Origin: DSSM01 sp964484125
GTDB taxonomy: Bacteria; Bacteroidota; Ignavibacteria; Tepidaquicellales; Tepidaquicellaceae
DNA: 64,000 bases
NCBI GenBank assembly: GCA_964484125.1
Contig: CAZAEK010000002.1
Location: 1-64,000, forward strand
Direction of reading: 5' to 3'
The position numbers were made by a program, and so were the translations under genes. This document shows positions 63,909-64,000 of this stretch, piece after piece; the first letter of the stretch is position 1, and every line of letters starts with the position of its first letter. Under the pieces are notes generated by a model. It saw only the letters and a program-made list of their open reading frames with translations. It searched no databases and had not been told where the DNA came from.

Positions 63909-64000
63909 TTACATCTTCGCCTGTACCGGATTTGCAGGTCTTACCTCTATTTCATTGAAATTTGTTCTTGGATCTGCATTCACAATAAACCATACAGAAT
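63909..64000 (-). CDS. C-terminal end of an unidentified protein (partial)
   Basis: On the minus strand a frame enters from the right edge and ends at TAA 63909-63911. It reads SVWFIVNADPRTNFNEIEVR and then PANPVQAKM. The tract has ordinary codon use and lies 33 bases upstream of the squalene/phytoene synthase start, so it may be the previous gene of that unit. Family not recognised from 29 residues. Confidence 0.45.
   Translation of the reverse strand, partial: SVWFIVNADPRTNFNEIEVRPANPVQAKM

Overview
The window is AT-rich, gene-dense DNA from a Gram-negative bacterium of the Bacteroidota/Ignavibacteriota type. Two secreted proteins end in a Por-type (T9SS) sorting tail with the 'YPNPFNP' or 'LSSGVYF...KKMV' signatures. 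A complete set of lipopolysaccharide genes is spread along the window, Shine-Dalgarno sequences are mostly absent, GTG and TTG starts are common, and the best promoter (in front of tRNA-Asn) has the Bacteroidota -33/-7 form TTG-N20-TAnnTTTG. The assignment to Ignavibacteria rather than Bacteroidota proper is inference from the sorting-tail style.

Layout. 1-5.1 kb: tail of a T9SS cargo gene, a thioredoxin-TPR exported protein, guanine deaminase, chromate transporter, pterin dehydratase, NADP-isocitrate dehydrogenase, and the first cluster of hairpin repeats with an assembly gap. 5.3-13 kb: LemA, a sugar nucleotidyltransferase fused to a degenerate phosphomannomutase, an EIIA-type PTS protein, a strong terminator, then a TrmB regulator overlapping a large T9SS-secreted protein. 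13.0-13.55 kb: a 48-bp tandem repeat array with a second assembly gap. 13.5-23.1 kb (minus strand): a two-subunit flavoprotein/iron-sulfur dehydrogenase and the operon TPR protein - YyaL - aconitase - rhodanese. 23.2-28.9 kb: a defence-like island with an AAA ATPase plus small partner, a decayed restriction-modification (RM) tail, a PD-(D/E)XK nuclease, and an intact type IIG RM enzyme carrying an in-frame palindromic insert. 29-36 kb (plus): PgpH-type phosphodiesterase, XerC/D recombinase, nucleoside-type ABC importer. 36-41 kb (minus): glycosyltransferase, MsbA, O-antigen ligase, DUF1844, NAD kinase, all overlapping. 41.2-48 kb (plus): tRNA-Asn, xseA, xseB, dxs, miaB, a frameshifted lpxL and a heptosyltransferase. 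48-63.9 kb (minus): riboflavin genes, TPR protein, glycosyltransferase, EnvC, DUF4292, LpxK, LpxB, a methyltransferase, a HAD phosphatase, SMC, a GH2-like membrane protein, and a squalene/phytoene synthase.

How it fits together. Lipid A and LPS assembly (LpxB, LpxK, LpxL, MsbA, heptosyltransferase, core glycosyltransferases, O-antigen ligase) is the main shared theme of the second half, together with envelope maintenance (EnvC, DUF4292) and isoprenoid supply (Dxs, squalene/phytoene synthase). Aconitase and isocitrate dehydrogenase indicate a working oxidative TCA branch.

Most unusual features: (1) a family of small hairpins whose arms vary with compensation while an ATGTTTGTAG tail stays fixed, scattered and in a 48-bp tandem array, with both assembly gaps inside it; (2) a second palindromic element inserted in frame in two unrelated proteins, in the same reading frame, as seen for Rickettsia palindromic elements; (3) a GH2-family protein that has lost both catalytic carboxylates and gained a multi-pass membrane domain; (4) a compact ATPase plus 84-residue protein next to RM genes, a candidate two-gene defence module.
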